Under the pieces are notes generated by a model. It ran no database searches. It was given only the letters and a program-made list of their open reading frames with translations, and had not been told where the DNA came from. The position numbers and the translations under genes were made by a program. Source: Natrinema gelatinilyticum (lineage in GTDB: Archaea > Halobacteriota > Halobacteria > Halobacteriales > Natrialbaceae). From it: a DNA stretch of 64,000 bases. The stretch is taken from positions 1 to 64,000 of the forward strand of contig NZ_CP100756.1 of assembly GCF_024266705.1 (NCBI RefSeq). The letters run 5' to 3'. Below are positions 1 through 8,457 of this stretch, piece by piece (the stretch's first letter is position 1; every line of letters begins with the position of its first letter).

Positions 1-30
1 CCACCAGCGGGACGGTCCGGAGAAGATAGG

Positions 31-36
31 TATTAA
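31..36 (+). promoter_or_regulatory. TATA-like box for the mvk-ipk operon
   Basis: TATTAA lies 25-30 nt ahead of the mevalonate kinase ATG. This is the spacing expected for a haloarchaeal promoter giving a leaderless or nearly leaderless transcript. No Shine-Dalgarno sequence is visible between the box and the ATG. Confidence 0.5.
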
Positions 37-60
37 CCGTCGTCGTGCGAACGGCCGGGC

Positions 61-1047
61 ATGACACTCTCGAGCGCTCCCGGCAAAGTGTACCTGTTCG
101 GGGAGCATGCGGTAGTTTACGGCGAACCGGCCGTTCCGTGTGCGATCGAGCGGCGGGCGCGGGTCGGCGTGCAACGACGTGACGACGGCAAGCTCCGGGT
201 TCACTCGAAAGATCTCAGTCTGAACGGCTTTACGGTCGAGTACGACGGATCGACCAGCAACGGACCGGACATCGACGTCTCGGAATCGTTGATTAGTGCC
301 GCGATGGGCTACGTCGACCACGCGATCGAGCAGGTCCGCGACGCAACCGACGAAGACGAGGTGGGCTTCGACGTAACGATCGAGAGTGACATCCCGCTCG
401 GCGCGGGACTCGGTTCCTCCGCGGCAGTCGTCGTCGCCGCGATCGATGCCGCCACCCGCGAACTCGGAGTTACCCTCGAGACGGACGAACTCGCAGAGCG
501 AGCCTACCGGACAGAATACCAGGTCCAGGACGGTCAGGCCTCGCGGGCGGACACGTTCTGTTCGGCCACCGGCGGCGCGGTCCGTGTCGAAGGCGAGGAC
601 TGTCGCTCGCTCGATGCGCCGGACTTGCCGATCGTGATCGGATTCGACGGTGGCGCAGGCGATACCGGGAAACTGGTCGCGGGCGTGCGCGACCTGCGCA
701 ACGAGTACGATTTCGCCGCCGATACGGTCGAAGCGATCGGCGACGTCGTCCGCAACGGTGAGGACGCGCTCGCCAACGGGGATATCGACGAACTCGGCCG
801 ATTGATGGATTTCAACCACGGGCTGCTGTCGGCCCTCGGCGTCTCCTCGCGGTCGCTCGACACGATGGTCTGGGCGGCCCGCGATGCGGGCGCACGGGGT
901 GCGAAGCTAACCGGTGCTGGCGGCGGCGGTTGCATCGTGGCGCTGGACCCGACACCGGAGACCGAGACGGCGCTGTCGTTCACGCCCGGCTGCGAGGACG
1001 CCTTCCGTGCCGAACTCTCCGAGAAGGGGGTGGCGCGACTCGAATGA
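61..1047 (+). CDS. mvk: mevalonate kinase
   Basis: Phosphorylates mevalonate with ATP in the cytoplasm, the entry step from mevalonate to the isoprenoid units of archaeal ether lipids. The 328-residue protein is normal for the GHMP kinase family. Three family motifs are visible: LFGEHAVVYG near residue 15, the ATP-binding loop PLGAGLGSSAA near 112-122, and the C-terminal KLTGAGGGGC near 282. The stop overlaps the ATG of the next gene (ATGA), so the two are probably co-translated with isopentenyl phosphate kinase. A TATA-like box sits 25 nt upstream, which supports this start. Identification is secure from motifs and neighbour. Confidence 0.96.
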   Translation: MTLSSAPGKVYLFGEHAVVYGEPAVPCAIERRARVGVQRRDDGKLRVHSKDLSLNGFTVEYDGSTSNGPDIDVSESLISAAMGYVDHAIEQVRDATDEDEVGFDVTIESDIPLGAGLGSSAAVVVAAIDAATRELGVTLETDELAERAYRTEYQVQDGQASRADTFCSATGGAVRVEGEDCRSLDAPDLPIVIGFDGGAGDTGKLVAGVRDLRNEYDFAADTVEAIGDVVRNGEDALANGDIDELGRLMDFNHGLLSALGVSSRSLDTMVWAARDAGARGAKLTGAGGGGCIVALDPTPETETALSFTPGCEDAFRAELSEKGVARLE

Positions 1048-1784
1048 TCGTCCTGAAACTCGGCGGCAGCGTTATCACCGAGAAAGATCGCGCGGAGACG
1101 CTCGATGGCGAGGCGATCGAGCAGGCGAGCGATACGATTTCGGCGGCGCTGACCGGCGGACCCGAAGACCTCGTGGTCGTTCACGGCGGTGGCAGCTTCG
1201 GTCACCCCAACGCGAGCGAACACGGCGTCAGTACGACCGAGGGAACTCGTGACGCGACGGCGGTCATGGACATCCACGGCGCGATGAAGACGCTGAACGA
1301 GTTCGTCCTGAGCCGACTGCTCGAGCGAGACGTACAGGCGGTACCGGTGCATCCGTTTTCGGCAGCCTATCGAGACGGTGCGGGGACGCTTTCCGTGCCG
1401 ACCGGACAGATCGAGGCGATGCTCGCGGAAGGGTTCGTGCCCGTCCTTCACGGAGACGTGATCGCCCACGCCGGTGTCGGTGCGACGGTCGTCAGCGGAG
1501 ACGAACTCGTGGCCGAACTCGCCCGACGCCTCTCGGCAGACCGCGTGGGCCTCTGCTCGACGGTTCCCGGTGTGCTGGACGAAGACGACGACGTCATCGA
1601 TCGCATCGACGATTTTGAGGCCGTCGCGACGGTGCTCGGTGCGAGCGATGCGACCGACGTGACCGGCGGAATGGCCGGCAAGGTTCGAACGCTGCTGGAT
1701 CTCGAGGCCGAGGCGGCGATTTTCGGCCTCGACGCGCTGGAGTCGTTCCTCGACGGGTCGAATCCGGGGACCACGATTGACTGA
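1044..1784 (+). CDS. ipk: isopentenyl phosphate kinase
   Basis: Phosphorylates isopentenyl phosphate to isopentenyl diphosphate, the last step of the archaeal mevalonate route. The 246-residue protein is an amino-acid-kinase fold: LKLGGSVITEK at the N-terminus, then HGGGSFGHP near residues 46-54, whose histidine corresponds to the catalytic histidine of this family. GDELVAELA and the late GGMAGKV also fit. I chose the ATG that overlaps the mvk stop because translation from it starts directly with the conserved MIVLKLGGS strand; a longer reading upstream would run inside mvk. It is followed by a convergent trkH gene. Confidence 0.94.
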   Translation: MIVLKLGGSVITEKDRAETLDGEAIEQASDTISAALTGGPEDLVVVHGGGSFGHPNASEHGVSTTEGTRDATAVMDIHGAMKTLNEFVLSRLLERDVQAVPVHPFSAAYRDGAGTLSVPTGQIEAMLAEGFVPVLHGDVIAHAGVGATVVSGDELVAELARRLSADRVGLCSTVPGVLDEDDDVIDRIDDFEAVATVLGASDATDVTGGMAGKVRTLLDLEAEAAIFGLDALESFLDGSNPGTTID

Positions 1785-1837
1785 TCGCGAGTCGACGAGC
1801 GTGGCGAGCGGCGAGCAGCGAGCGGTATCGTGCGCGG

Positions 1838-3370
1838 TCAACGGGTCCAAAATCCGCCGGTAAACATGACGAGGACCGGGATTATTTCGAGCCGGCCGAT
1901 CCACATGAGAAAGATCAGCAAGAGTTTCGAACCGATCGGGAACTCGTGGTACGACCCAAAGGGGCCGAGAAATCCGAATCCGGGACCGATGTTCCCGATC
2001 GTCGCGAGACTCGCGCTAAACGCCTCGAGCGGCGTATCGACGAGATGGTTGGCGTCGAGAGCGATGAGCAGTGTCGCGATGGCAAAGATGAAGAGGTACA
2101 GGAAGGTGAATCCGAGCACGCCGCGGATCGCGTCCTCGTCGACGACGTTGCCGCCGAGGCGAATCGGGCGGACGACCTCGGGGTGGGAGGCCGTGAACAG
2201 TTCACGGCGGAGGAATTTGAACACGATCAGCCACCGTACGACCTTGACTCCACCGCCGGTGGAGCCGGCACAGCCGCCGACGAGCATTGCGAACAGGAGA
2301 ACGATTTTGCCGGTCGAACTCCACTCCGCGAAATTACTGGTCGCGTACCCTGTCGAGGTCAACAGTGATGCGATCTGGAAGGAACTCTGTCGGAGCGAGT
2401 TCTCGAATACGCCGTCCGTGACGCCGCCGAGTTCCGAAAGCGGCGGTGCGGCACCGGTATATAGTATTCCGGCGAGCACCGCTGTCAACGCGGTGATCGC
2501 CCCGATGTAGGCGCGAAATTCGGAGTTGCGCACGAACCGATGGCGCTCGCCGCTGAAGACGTGCCAGAACAACGCGAAGTTGGTCCCGGCGACGATCATA
2601 AACGGCACGAACGTCCACTGAACGATCGCAGAGAACGCCGCGACGCTGTCGGCTTCGGGCGAGAACCCGCCCGTCGGAAGCGCCGTGAACCCGTGAGCGA
2701 TCGCGTTGTACAGCCCCATTCTGGGAGCCATCCCCACGAGGTGGAGGCCATAGAGAATGGTGATGAATGTGAGGGTAAAGACGAAGTAGACGAGCCAGAG
2801 GATACGCGCTGTCTCGGCGATTCGCGGCGTCAACTTCTGTAACTCCGGTCCCGGTGCCTCCGACTGAACGAGCTGTGCGCCGCTCACCGCTAACTCGGGT
2901 AAAATCGCGACCATTAATACGATGATACCCATCCCGCCGAGCCACTGGGTGAGCTGTCGCCACATCATCACGGCGTGAGAGTGGCGGTCGAGCGAAATCT
3001 CGGCGAGGACGGTCGCTCCCGTCGTCGTGAACCCGGACATCGATTCGAACAGCGCGTTTACCGGATTGGCGAGTGTCGATTCGGTTCCCCAGCCCGCGAG
3101 GATATACGGCACTGCACCGACGGTCGCAACGGCGAGCCACGATATCGCGACGAAGAGCATCGCTTCTCGGACCTGTAAGTCCGGGACGGGACTGAGTCGC
3201 TCGAGTGCGAAGCCGACCACGATTGCCAGGCCGATCGTCGCGACGAACGGAAAGACGGGCTCCGAATAGACGAGCGCGACGACAATCGGAACCAGGAGCG
3301 GGACGGAAAGGTATTTGATGACAGTCCCGACGAGCGCGATACTGGCGCGCCAATCGGTTCGAAGTCTCAT
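1838..3370 (-). CDS. trkH: TrkH-type potassium uptake membrane subunit
   Basis: Ion-conducting subunit of a Trk/Ktr potassium uptake system in the cytoplasmic membrane. Haloarchaea need it because they balance external salt with molar internal potassium. The 510-residue protein is highly hydrophobic, with about ten membrane spans and four pore-loop repeats: SMSGFTTTGATV, TALPTGGFSPE, LTSTGYATSNF and ATIGNIGPGFG, each holding the conserved selectivity-filter glycine. It is convergent with ipk. The gating partner TrkA lies upstream on the same strand at 3803-5134, with a small membrane protein between them on the other strand. Secure. Confidence 0.94.
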   Translation of the reverse strand: MRLRTDWRASIALVGTVIKYLSVPLLVPIVVALVYSEPVFPFVATIGLAIVVGFALERLSPVPDLQVREAMLFVAISWLAVATVGAVPYILAGWGTESTLANPVNALFESMSGFTTTGATVLAEISLDRHSHAVMMWRQLTQWLGGMGIIVLMVAILPELAVSGAQLVQSEAPGPELQKLTPRIAETARILWLVYFVFTLTFITILYGLHLVGMAPRMGLYNAIAHGFTALPTGGFSPEADSVAAFSAIVQWTFVPFMIVAGTNFALFWHVFSGERHRFVRNSEFRAYIGAITALTAVLAGILYTGAAPPLSELGGVTDGVFENSLRQSSFQIASLLTSTGYATSNFAEWSSTGKIVLLFAMLVGGCAGSTGGGVKVVRWLIVFKFLRRELFTASHPEVVRPIRLGGNVVDEDAIRGVLGFTFLYLFIFAIATLLIALDANHLVDTPLEAFSASLATIGNIGPGFGFLGPFGSYHEFPIGSKLLLIFLMWIGRLEIIPVLVMFTGGFWTR

Positions 3371-3568
3371 AGAAATATTCCGACCCCCGATTTTCGTCTG
3401 GACACGTTACAGTATCGATTTTGGGTAAGTCGTATTAATCCATCGTCACACGATTGCCGGCGAGGGGTGCCCGATCCTGAACGGCGCCTACGAAACCAGT
3501 CCCGACAGGGAACGCCCCGGGCCGCCACCGCAGAGAGGTCTATACGTGAATCGCACGTAGGCTGCAAT

Positions 3569-3772
3569 ATGATCGCTCGGTTCCCAAGCATTCGACATCC
3601 ACGTTCGTTTTACGACGTGTTCGGCGTCGTTGCGACGGCAGTAGCCGTCATGGCGGTCGTCCTCGCCGTTCGATATGGATCGGTAGTCCGCCTGGAGATG
3701 GTTCTCTTGATGACGATCGTCTTCTTCTGGGTCGTGTGGGCCATCGAACGTATCCTCGAGGAAGCCAGCTAA
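3569..3772 (+). CDS. small two-helix membrane protein of unknown function
   Basis: I do not recognise a named family. The 67-residue product begins MIARFPSIRH and holds two hydrophobic segments: about residues 16-34 (VFGVVATAVAVMAVVLAV) and 40-60 (LEMVLLMTIVFFWVVWAIE). It ends ILEEAS. It lies between trkH and trkA but on the opposite strand, so it is not in their operon. I chose the ATG at 3569 because the upstream extension is arginine-rich and not hydrophobic. It could be an accessory subunit of the Trk system, but only its location suggests that. Confidence 0.6.
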   Translation: MIARFPSIRHPRSFYDVFGVVATAVAVMAVVLAVRYGSVVRLEMVLLMTIVFFWVVWAIERILEEAS

Positions 3773-3802
3773 CCGTTCGGCGACCGCTGAAACTGTCGCA
3801 GA

Positions 3803-5134
3803 TCAGATCAATTCGACGACATCGTCGAGAACCGTCGCGTCGACGAAGACGATCACGTGATCGCCAGGTTGAACGACCGTCGATCCGCGGGGAGTGATGT
3901 GTTCGCCGCTTCGAGAAATTGCACCGATGACGACGCCGGCCGGAAGGTCGTTCGTCGCGTCGGCGATTTTCCGGCCGACGAGAACGCTGTCGACGCCGAC
4001 TTCGATCTCGATCACCTCCGCGCGATCGTGCTCGAGCATCGCGACCTTTTCCGTGTGATCGGTTCGCGTAAAGCGGACGATTTCCTCGGCGGTCTCCTCT
4101 CGAGGGTTGATCGCGACGTCGATTCCGACGGTCTCGAAGAGATCAGCGTACTCGGCGGTTTCGATGACGGCGACGGTACGGTCGACGCCGAGGCGTTCTG
4201 CGAGCAGGGAGACGAGGAGGTTCTTCTCGTCGCTGTCGAGTGCGGCGACCACGACGTCCGCTTCACCGACGTGTTCCCGTGCGAGGAAATCGGCGTTCGT
4301 CGCGTCGCTTTCCATGACCATCGTGTTCGGTAACGATTCGGCGACCTCACGGGCGCGGTCGTGATCTTGCTCGATCAGTCGTGGACGAAAGCCGTGATCT
4401 TCGAACTCGCGAGCAGCCTGGAATCCAATCTCGCTCGCGCCGACGATGACGACCTCTTCTGCGTCGTCGGGCGCCGTCGCGACCTCGTCGGCGAAGTCGG
4501 TAGTCGATTCGGGGCTGCCGATCACGACGATCCGGTCACCGCCCCGAATGACCGTGTCGCCTCGAGTCACGATCATCTCGTCGTCCCGGAAGAGTGCAGC
4601 GAAGGTCAGCGAATCGTAACAGTCGGCTTCGCTGACGGTCCGGTTCGCGATCGGGCTGTCCGCCGGAATGTCGAACTCGGCCATGCGGACGAGTCCGCTG
4701 GCGAACGTATCGACGTCGTGAGCACTGGGCAATCCGGAGATACGGAAGATCGTCTGGGCCGTCAGCAAGTCGGTACACACCATGAAGTCGACGCCGAAGG
4801 CACCTTGCGATCCCTGCCAGGTTTCGAGTAGCGTCCGCCGACGAACCCGCGCGATGGTGAACACGTCGGTAACGGCCTTCGCCGCGCCGCAGACGACGGC
4901 GTTGGTTTCGTCGTTGTCCGTACAGGCGATGACGAGCCCGGCTTGCGAGAGGCCGGCCTCGCGCAGGATTTCGAGATCAGTCCCGTCGCCGTGGATCGTT
5001 AACACGTCCAGCGCATAGGTGAGTTCTTCGGTCACCTCGGCGTCGCGGTCGACGACGACCACGTCGTGGGTCTCTTCTAAATTTGCGGCGATCGAACGGC
5101 CAACTTCGCCGGCTCCGACGATGATTACGTACAC
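3803..5134 (-). CDS. trkA: TrkA regulatory NAD-binding subunit of potassium uptake
   Basis: Cytosolic gating ring subunit for TrkH. The 443-residue protein has two RCK units in tandem, each opening with a nucleotide-binding Rossmann motif: VIIVGAGEVGRS at residues 3-14 and VVIVGASEIGFQ near 229. Each is followed by a TrkA-C domain; the last one contains GVDSVLVGRKI and PGDHVIVF. I chose the GTG start because it begins the Rossmann strand directly and a GGAGG ribosome-binding site lies 7 nt upstream (5142-5146, complement). A longer frame to 5320 adds an unrelated N-terminus. Length matches full two-domain TrkA. Confidence 0.94.
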   Translation of the reverse strand: MYVIIVGAGEVGRSIAANLEETHDVVVVDRDAEVTEELTYALDVLTIHGDGTDLEILREAGLSQAGLVIACTDNDETNAVVCGAAKAVTDVFTIARVRRRTLLETWQGSQGAFGVDFMVCTDLLTAQTIFRISGLPSAHDVDTFASGLVRMAEFDIPADSPIANRTVSEADCYDSLTFAALFRDDEMIVTRGDTVIRGGDRIVVIGSPESTTDFADEVATAPDDAEEVVIVGASEIGFQAAREFEDHGFRPRLIEQDHDRAREVAESLPNTMVMESDATNADFLAREHVGEADVVVAALDSDEKNLLVSLLAERLGVDRTVAVIETAEYADLFETVGIDVAINPREETAEEIVRFTRTDHTEKVAMLEHDRAEVIEIEVGVDSVLVGRKIADATNDLPAGVVIGAISRSGEHITPRGSTVVQPGDHVIVFVDATVLDDVVELI

Positions 5135-5141
5135 AACGATG

Positions 5142-5146
5142 CCTCC
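5142..5146 (-). promoter_or_regulatory. Shine-Dalgarno site deciding the trkA start
   Basis: GGAGG on the minus strand sits 7 nt ahead of the trkA GTG. This is a clear leadered gene in a genome with many leaderless starts, and it decides the GTG start over longer in-frame alternatives. Confidence 0.7.
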
Positions 5147-5310
5147 AAAATCATAGTTGCTGCCCACCGATTTCGAGGCAACCGGCAAAGGAATTACGAT
5201 GCACGACCCGGTCTCGAGTCGAACCCAAACCATGCGCGACGCAGCCGCCAGCCGCAATCTCCGCCGCGGCACCGAGTGGGTTGGCTCGCGTGACGACCCA
5301 ACCCGCTGCG

Positions 5311-5524
5311 TTTTTAACACCCGGCCGTGTACAGGTACCTAGCGAAACCCGCGGGCAAGTGCGTTCGGGGCTCACGATGTCGTGAGCCGGCGACGACGGG
5401 CCGACCGTCATCCGGGCGCATAGCGGGATGGCCGACGCGCTGCAAGATGCCGGGGCCGCACAACCGGGAGTCCGCGGACCGTTTCGATGAGAGTCCACAA
5501 CGCGACTTTCAGTGCTACAGAATC
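5311..5524 (+). promoter_or_regulatory. rnj promoter and long structured 5' leader or small RNA
   Basis: A TATA-like TTTTTAA at 5311-5317 should start a transcript near 5340, leaving about 185 nt before the RNase J ATG. The stretch is G+C rich and foldable: GGCTCACGA and TCGTGAGCC form a perfect 9-bp hairpin around 5374-5393, and CGGCC near 5322 can pair with GGCCG near 5399. It has no credible coding frame. It could be a leader or a separate RNA (an H/ACA-type guide RNA is one idea). The rest of the 390-bp trkA-rnj gap holds the divergent trkA promoter. Confidence 0.4.
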
Positions 5525-6877
5525 ATGGAAATCGAAATCGCAACCATCGGCGGCTACGAAGAAGTCGGACGGCAGATGACCGCCGTCCGCGCCGGCGACG
5601 ACGTCGTCATCTTCGATATGGGTCTGAACCTCTCGCAGGTACTGATCCACGACAACGTCGAAACCGAACGAATGCACAGCCTCGACCTGATCGACATGGG
5701 TGCTATCCCCGACGACCGGGTCATGAGCGACCTCGAAGGCGACGTAAAGGCGATCGTCCCGACGCACGGTCACCTGGACCACATCGGTGCCATCTCCAAA
5801 CTGGCCCACCGGTACAACGCGCCGGTCGTCGCGACGCCGTTTACGATCGAACTCGTCAAACAGCAGATCGAGGGCGAACAGAAGTTCGGCGTCGAGAACG
5901 ACCTGATCAAGATGGACGCCGGCGAGACGATGGCAATCGGCGACAGCGGCAAGGTCGACCTCGAGTTCGTCAACGTCACCCACTCGATCATCGACGCGAT
6001 CAATCCCGTCCTCCACACACCGGAGGGAGCGGTCGTCTACGGGCTGGACAAGCGAATTGACCACACGCCCGTCATCGGCGATCCGATCGATATGGACCGG
6101 TTCCGAGAGATTGGGCGTGAGGGCAACGGCGTTCTCGCTTACATCGAGGACTGTACCAACGCGAGCAAGAAGGGGCGCACCCCCAGCGAGCGAGTCGCGC
6201 GCGAGCACCTTCGCGACGTCCTCTACAGCCTCGAGGACTACGACGGCGGCATCGTCGCGACGACGTTCTCTAGCCACATCGCTCGTGTAAAGTCGCTGGT
6301 CGAGTTCGCGGACGATATCGGCCGTCAGCCCGTTCTGCTGGGTCGGTCGATGGAGAAGTACTCCGGCACCGCAGAACGGCTCGACTTCATCGACTTCCCG
6401 ACCGATCTGGGAATGTTCGGCCATCGGAAGTCCGTCGACCGCACGTTCAAGCGGATCATGAACGAGGGGAAAGGCGACTACCTACCCGTCGTCACCGGCC
6501 ACCAGGGCGAGCCGCGCGCGATGCTCACCCGGATGGCACGCGGCGAGACGCCGTATGAACTGGACGACGGCGACAAGGTCGTCTTCTCGGCCCGCGTTAT
6601 TCCGGAGCCGACCAACGAAGGCCAGCGCTACCAGGCAGAGAAACTGCTCGGCATGCAGGGCGCGCGGGTGTACGACGACATTCACGTCTCCGGCCACCTC
6701 AATCAAGAGGGCCACTACGAGATGCTCGACGCGCTTCAGCCCCAGCACGTCATTCCGGCTCACCAGGACATGAGCGGCTACTCGAGCTACGTCAACCTTT
6801 GCGAGAGCGAAGGCTACAGCATGGGGCGAGACCTCCACGTTACGCGCAATGGGAACCTCATCCAATTAGTCGACTGA
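5525..6877 (+). CDS. rnj: ribonuclease J, beta-CASP metallo-beta-lactamase nuclease
   Basis: Archaeal RNase J, a 5'-3' exoribonuclease in RNA turnover. The 450-residue product begins [10 protein letters not shown] and carries the zinc-binding THGHLDHIG at residues 80-88. Later catalytic motifs include [18 protein letters not shown] and [10 protein letters not shown], and IPAHQDM supplies the terminal histidine. The beta-CASP insert lies in the middle. Length and motifs match archaeal RNase J rather than CPSF homologues, which carry N-terminal KH domains. The stop is followed after one base by the idsA ATG, so the two are co-transcribed. The ATG was chosen because the upstream frame is non-conserved leader. 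Confidence 0.93.
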   Translation: MEIEIATIGGYEEVGRQMTAVRAGDDVVIFDMGLNLSQVLIHDNVETERMHSLDLIDMGAIPDDRVMSDLEGDVKAIVPTHGHLDHIGAISKLAHRYNAPVVATPFTIELVKQQIEGEQKFGVENDLIKMDAGETMAIGDSGKVDLEFVNVTHSIIDAINPVLHTPEGAVVYGLDKRIDHTPVIGDPIDMDRFREIGREGNGVLAYIEDCTNASKKGRTPSERVAREHLRDVLYSLEDYDGGIVATTFSSHIARVKSLVEFADDIGRQPVLLGRSMEKYSGTAERLDFIDFPTDLGMFGHRKSVDRTFKRIMNEGKGDYLPVVTGHQGEPRAMLTRMARGETPYELDDGDKVVFSARVIPEPTNEGQRYQAEKLLGMQGARVYDDIHVSGHLNQEGHYEMLDALQPQHVIPAHQDMSGYSSYVNLCESEGYSMGRDLHVTRNGNLIQLVD

Positions 6878-6878
6878 T

Positions 6879-7931
6879 ATGACGAGCCCCGAGGCACGTG
6901 AGGAAGCGGTGCTCGAGGCAGTCCGGCACCGGCGCGAACAGGTCAACGAGGCGATCACAGAGGAGTTACCGATCCAGCAGCCGGAACGGCTCTACGAAGC
7001 GTCCCGGTACCTGCTCGATGCGGGCGGCAAACGGCTGCGGCCGGCCGTCCTGCTAACGACCGCAGAGGCGCTGTGTGACGTCGAATCTCTCACGGCGGAG
7101 TATCGATCGTTCCCGTCGCTCGACGAGGACGGTCCGGTCGACGTGATGGCAGCCGCTGTCAGCGTCGAGGTCATCCAGTCGTTCACCCTGATCCACGACG
7201 ATATCATGGACGACGACGATCTCCGACGTGGCGTTCCCGCCGTTCACGAGGCCTACGATATCGAGACCGCGATTCTCGCCGGCGACACGCTCTACTCGAA
7301 GGCATTCGAGATCATGCTCGAGACGGGGGCCCAGTCTGATCGACTCGTCGAGGCGTTTTCCATCCTCTCGACGACCTGTACGAAGATCTGTGAGGGCCAG
7401 TCCCTGGACGTCACATTCGAGGAGCGGACCGACGTCTCGCCCACGGAGTACCTCGAGATGGTCGAACAGAAGACGGCCGTCCTGTACGCCGCCTCCGCGT
7501 GTCTCCCCGCAATCTTACTGGGAGCGGATGACGATACGGTCGATGCCCTCTACGGTTACGGCCTGGACATCGGTCGCGCGTTCCAGATTCAGGACGATGT
7601 GTTGGATCTGACGGTTCCGAGCGAGCAACTTGGAAAACAGCGAGGCAGCGACCTCGTCGAGAACAAGCAAACGCTGATAACCGTCCACGCCCGCAGGCAG
7701 GGCGTCGACGTCGATACCTTAGTCGATACAGATGACGTCGACGCGGTCACCGAAGCCGAAATCGACAACGCAGTCGCCGAACTCGAGGCGGCCGGCTCGA
7801 TCTCCTACGCGAACGACACGGCCCGCGACCTCGTCGAACAGGGGAAGAGCCGACTCGATGTGCTGCCGGATAACGAGGCCCGCAACCTCCTCTTCGAGAT
7901 CGCAGACTATCTGATCGAGCGCGGGTACTGA
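6879..7931 (+). CDS. idsA: short-chain polyprenyl (geranylgeranyl/farnesyl) diphosphate synthase
   Basis: Condenses IPP with allylic diphosphates to make the C15/C20 chains of archaeal lipids. The 350-residue protein has both aspartate-rich motifs: DDIMD near residue 105, within LIHDDIMDDDDLRRG, and DDVLD near 235, within FQIQDDVLDL. GGKRLRP near residue 48 is the IPP-binding motif. Product chain length cannot be read with confidence from sequence. It starts one base after the rnj stop and completes the lipid-precursor set with mvk and ipk. Confidence 0.95.
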   Translation: MTSPEAREEAVLEAVRHRREQVNEAITEELPIQQPERLYEASRYLLDAGGKRLRPAVLLTTAEALCDVESLTAEYRSFPSLDEDGPVDVMAAAVSVEVIQSFTLIHDDIMDDDDLRRGVPAVHEAYDIETAILAGDTLYSKAFEIMLETGAQSDRLVEAFSILSTTCTKICEGQSLDVTFEERTDVSPTEYLEMVEQKTAVLYAASACLPAILLGADDDTVDALYGYGLDIGRAFQIQDDVLDLTVPSEQLGKQRGSDLVENKQTLITVHARRQGVDVDTLVDTDDVDAVTEAEIDNAVAELEAAGSISYANDTARDLVEQGKSRLDVLPDNEARNLLFEIADYLIERGY

Positions 7932-8071
7932 GACGTTCGTTGCCCGACCGAACGCGGGTACTGTACGGGATCCGGCTCGCCGTCCAAAAGCCGGCCACAC
8001 TCGCGTCTCGCTGTAACTCACTGCTCGATACCGACCTGATCTTTTTGCGGATACCTCAGCGACCGACGGAC

Positions 8072-8278
8072 GTGACCGAAGGCACGTCTCGATCGGGGGC
8101 GGGGCACTCCCGACGTGGATTCCTCGCAACGGTCGCGGTCGCCGGATCGGCCGCGACGGCAGGTTGCGTCGGGTCGCTGCTCGAGACCTCCCCATCGAAC
8201 GAAATCGAAGCCGAAACGTCGAGTCAGCCGTGCAAGGGGACTCCCGGCGAATTTCACGAAGCGGACCTCGAGGACTGA
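8072..8278 (+). CDS. very small Tat-exported lipoprotein, possibly truncated
   Basis: From a GTG start the 68-residue product carries a twin-arginine signal (SRRGFLATVAVAG) followed by a lipobox-like TAGC, so it should be exported folded and lipid-anchored outside the cell. The mature part is only about 40 residues, acidic, with one further cysteine (QPCKG), and no family is recognisable. A T-rich TATA-like CTTTTTG lies about 25 nt upstream, supporting a leaderless GTG. Its TGA stop is the left edge of a dispersed palindromic element, so the gene may be complete or may have been cut short by that element. Confidence 0.6.
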   Translation: MTEGTSRSGAGHSRRGFLATVAVAGSAATAGCVGSLLETSPSNEIEAETSSQPCKGTPGEFHEADLED

Positions 8279-8360
8279 TACGGACTGCTGTAAGTCATTG
8301 CCGGTGCAACCGCGACCGCCCTGCGGTTGCACCGGTACATCGTTACAGCAGACCGTATGA
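8276..8360 (+). repeat. dispersed palindromic element, copy 1
   Basis: Core 8279-8357 (79 bp), bracketed by TGA on both sides. The ends are TACGGACTGCTGTA and TACAGCAGACCGTA, inverted repeats with one mismatch in 14. Inside, CCGGTGCAACCGC (8301-8313) and GCGGTTGCACCGG (8323-8335) are perfect inverted repeats around a 9-nt loop. The left TGA is the stop codon of the small lipoprotein gene. It lies between that gene and gltX and has no coding capacity. Confidence 0.85.
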
Positions 8361-8457
8361 GGCGGGAGCGAGGTGGCCGCCGTGCGCCCGGGCCGACACG
8401 AGCGGGAGATACGACGAATCGCGAGGGTTTTGGGCCGGGCACGAATACCGGTCGGTA

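Noticed and set aside
534..1904. Long open frame on the minus strand across mvk and ipk
   Set aside because: It is the antisense shadow of two clear kinase genes, rich in R, S and H, with no motif.
5408..6424. Long minus-strand frame inside rnj
   Set aside because: Shadow of RNase J in high G+C DNA; aspartate/valine-rich composition follows from codon position, not from a real protein.
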